A stretch of 7,499 bases of DNA, from assembly GCA_943325595.2 (NCBI GenBank), contig CALPQA020000083.1, forward strand, positions 1 to 7,499, in the 5' to 3' direction. How positions within the stretch are numbered: position 1 is the first letter of the stretch; the number at the start of each line of letters is the position of its first letter. Made by a program: the position numbers and the translations under genes. This document shows positions 5,739 through 7,499 of this stretch, piece after piece. Under the pieces are notes generated by a model, which was not told the DNA's origin, made no database searches, and saw only the letters and a program-made list of their open reading frames with translations. Source of the stretch: Auritidibacter sp. Marseille-P8566 (lineage in GTDB: Bacteria > Bacteroidota > Bacteroidia > Flavobacteriales > Flavobacteriaceae).

Positions 5739-7499
5739 ACTCCACATAAATCAAACGCTACAAGAATTATTATCTCAAGAAGATACTGATGGCGACAAGA
5801 AGATCACTATCGATGATGATGGCCCAAAAAAGTTTATAATTGTCAGTGAAGAGGGAACTGAATTTTCGATTGAAGGAACCTATTATTTATCAAACTTACT
5901 TCAAGAATTGGCTTTAGCCAAAAAAAGAACTTCCGAAGTTGCACAAATCAATATATCCGAAATAATAGAGGCGCCAGTAACAAGAATTTCAAGAAAAATA
6001 AAAGACCTTTATTGGGAAGGACTTACCAGAACCATAGATAAAGACGGGATTGTTAAGATAATTGAAGACGATAAAATTGACAACCCAATTTCATACCTCT
6101 ATGTTCCATTCAACGACCCTATTGCTTTTGACTATTTTAAGAAATTAGAGAAAAGCATTTCAAAATTAGAAGTAGTCCAACTACCCGAAATAATGACTCC
6201 AGATTTCATTTTAACATTGAATAAAAAACCTGGAATTCTAGCGCTTGCTCTCGAAATAAATAACGGAGAAATTAAAGGTGTTCCTTTTGTAGTTCCTGGA
6301 GGACGTTTCAATGAAATGTATGGCTGGGATAGCTATTTCATTGCCATGGGGCTAATTATTGATGATAAAATAAATCTTGCCGTTGCCATAACAGAAAACT
6401 TTAAATATCAAATTGATCATTACGGAAAAATTCTTAATGCCAATAGAAGCTACTATTTAACTCGCACGCAACCTCCTTTTTATACCACTTTACTTATTGA
6501 TATTCTTAGTAAATCAAATCAAGAAAAATCTTGGATTGAAAAGCATTTAAAAACGGCAATTACAGAATATGAAACAGTTTGGATGCAAGAGAAAACTAGA
6601 CTTGCGTCAAATGGTTTAAACCGCTATAAAGCAGAAGGAATTGGGCTTCCATTTGAGGTAGAAATTGGACACTTTGATGCTATACTCGAGAAATATGCTT
6701 TGAAATACAACATGCCTTTACGCGATTTTGAAAAAAAATATTTAAACAGAGAAATCGTTGACGAAACATTAGATTCCTATTTTATTCACGATCGAAGTAT
6801 GCGCGAAAGTGGGCATGATACAACCAATAGATTGGATGCAATTTGTGCCGATTTGACTCCAATTGACTTGAATTGCTTGCTATATAAATTTGAAACCGAC
6901 ATTGCTTTTTTAATTAAAACTGAATTTAACAACGAGTTTTCGTATAATGAAAACACACGATATACTTCAGAAAATTGGAATAAGAAAGCGGAAATTAGAA
7001 AGGAAAAAATAAATAAATTCTGTTGGAACGAAGAAAAAGGAATTTATTTTGATTATAATTTTATAAAATCTGAACAACACGAATTTGAAGCCGCAACAAC
7101 TTTTTATCCTTTGTGGGCAAATTTATGCAGCGCCGAACAAGCCTCAATTTTAGTAAAAACTACACTTCCTAAGTTCAAATTAAAAGGTGGAATTGTAGGA
7201 AGCACAAAAAAAGAAATAGAAAATTTAGATGCAAAATTACCTCAAAGACAATGGGATTATCCTTTTGGCTGGGCTCCTCATCAAATTATTTTATGGCAAG
7301 GATTATTAAATTACAATTACAAAAATGAAGCCCAGGAAATGATTTATCGATGGCTTTGGCTCATTACAAGAAATGCCGTAGACTATAATGGGACTATTCC
7401 CGAAAAATTTGATTTAGAAATCAGCTCCCATAAAATTTTTGCTGAATATGGGAATGTAGGAACTGAATTTGACTACATTACAGAAGAAGGATTTGGATG
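5728..7499 (+). CDS. Neutral trehalase (GH37) of the fungal Nth1 type, truncated at window edge
   Basis: The reading frame opens at ATG 5728, overlapping the permease end by 11 bp, and continues uninterrupted for 590 codons to the edge; the last codon begun (TG) is probably Trp of GFGW. It cleaves alpha,alpha-trehalose to two glucoses. GH37 signature 1 is PGGRFNEMYGWDSY (190-203) and signature 2 is QWDYPFGWAP (508-517). The catalytic acid is Asp364 in ESGHDTTNR and the base is Glu559 in PEKFD, by alignment to E. coli Asp312/Glu496 and yeast Asp478/Glu674. There is no signal peptide, so it is cytoplasmic. The sequence follows yeast Nth1 rather than E. coli TreA/TreF: an EF-like loop DTDGDKKITIDD (19-30) and GP, then GTYYLSNLLQELALAKK (51-67), HYGKILNANRSYYL (232-245) and EYGNVG (572-577). 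The fungal N-terminal tail of about 95 residues with 14-3-3 phosphosites is absent. Roughly 20-55 C-terminal residues are missing beyond the edge. Comparisons are from memory; the enzyme call is very firm. Confidence 0.95.
   Translation, partial: MKFKLHINQTLQELLSQEDTDGDKKITIDDDGPKKFIIVSEEGTEFSIEGTYYLSNLLQELALAKKRTSEVAQINISEIIEAPVTRISRKIKDLYWEGLTRTIDKDGIVKIIEDDKIDNPISYLYVPFNDPIAFDYFKKLEKSISKLEVVQLPEIMTPDFILTLNKKPGILALALEINNGEIKGVPFVVPGGRFNEMYGWDSYFIAMGLIIDDKINLAVAITENFKYQIDHYGKILNANRSYYLTRTQPPFYTTLLIDILSKSNQEKSWIEKHLKTAITEYETVWMQEKTRLASNGLNRYKAEGIGLPFEVEIGHFDAILEKYALKYNMPLRDFEKKYLNREIVDETLDSYFIHDRSMRESGHDTTNRLDAICADLTPIDLNCLLYKFETDIAFLIKTEFNNEFSYNENTRYTSENWNKKAEIRKEKINKFCWNEEKGIYFDYNFIKSEQHEFEAATTFYPLWANLCSAEQASILVKTTLPKFKLKGGIVGSTKKEIENLDAKLPQRQWDYPFGWAPHQIILWQGLLNYNYKNEAQEMIYRWLWLITRNAVDYNGTIPEKFDLEISSHKIFAEYGNVGTEFDYITEEGFG
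5782..5817 (+). other. EF-hand-like calcium-binding loop coding segment in the trehalase
   Basis: Residues 19-30 of the trehalase read DTDGDKKITIDD. Acidic residues fall at loop positions 1, 3, 5 and 12 (Asp19, Asp21, Asp23, Asp30), with Thr27 at position 9, which is the ligand spacing of an EF-hand loop. Yeast Nth1 has DTDKNYQITIED at residues 114-125 in the same place before GPK. Ca2+ binding there is known to support activation in yeast. Binding in this bacterial protein is inferred. Confidence 0.7.

Noticed and set aside
1073..7499. Defence, mobile-element, CRISPR or phage content.
   Set aside because: All five frames have clear sugar transport or metabolism signatures, and no repeats, integrase or transposase motifs or tRNA-like sequences were seen.

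Overview
The window is AT-rich, and all its genes lie on the plus strand. Shine-Dalgarno sequences are weak or absent, the intergenic spacers are A/T-only, and the coding style (Lys/Asn/Ile-rich proteins) is that of a member of the Bacteroidota, most likely a Flavobacterium-like Flavobacteriia. This placement rests on composition and protein style, not on a marker gene.

Layout: (1) positions 31-948 hold a membrane-anchored protein of unknown function, with an SRPBCC-like part and a GyrI/AraC-effector-binding-like part. (2) The spacer 949-1072 contains a striking element at 974-1008: two near-identical 14-bp palindromes centred on CG exactly 21 bp apart, which can also fold as one 15-bp hairpin followed by T's. 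It is either a tandem LacI-type operator or the terminator of gene 1, or both. (3) Positions 1073-7499 hold a tight five-gene run (spacers of 6, 1 and 24 bp, then an 11-bp overlap) that reads as one sugar-catabolic operon. It encodes an SLC45/sucrose-symporter-like MFS permease, a GH100-like (neutral invertase-like) glycosidase, a PfkB-family sugar kinase (probably fructokinase, TTG start), a second MFS permease resembling the FHS fucose/glucose group, and a GH37 trehalase that runs off the right edge.

The simplest model is uptake of a non-reducing disaccharide such as sucrose through the first permease and cytoplasmic cleavage by the GH100-like enzyme. The released fructose would then be phosphorylated by the kinase. 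The second permease and the trehalase would extend this to trehalose or to monosaccharides. No SusC/SusD pair, regulator gene or glucokinase is in the window, and none of the enzymes has a signal peptide, so the chemistry is intracellular.

The most notable gene is the trehalase. It does not resemble the E. coli TreA/TreF type most closely. It follows the fungal neutral trehalase (Nth1) pattern almost motif by motif, including the EF-hand-like calcium loop near the N-terminus, but without the fungal phospho-regulated N-terminal tail. I saw no RNA genes, insertion sequences, CRISPR arrays or defence/mobile modules.
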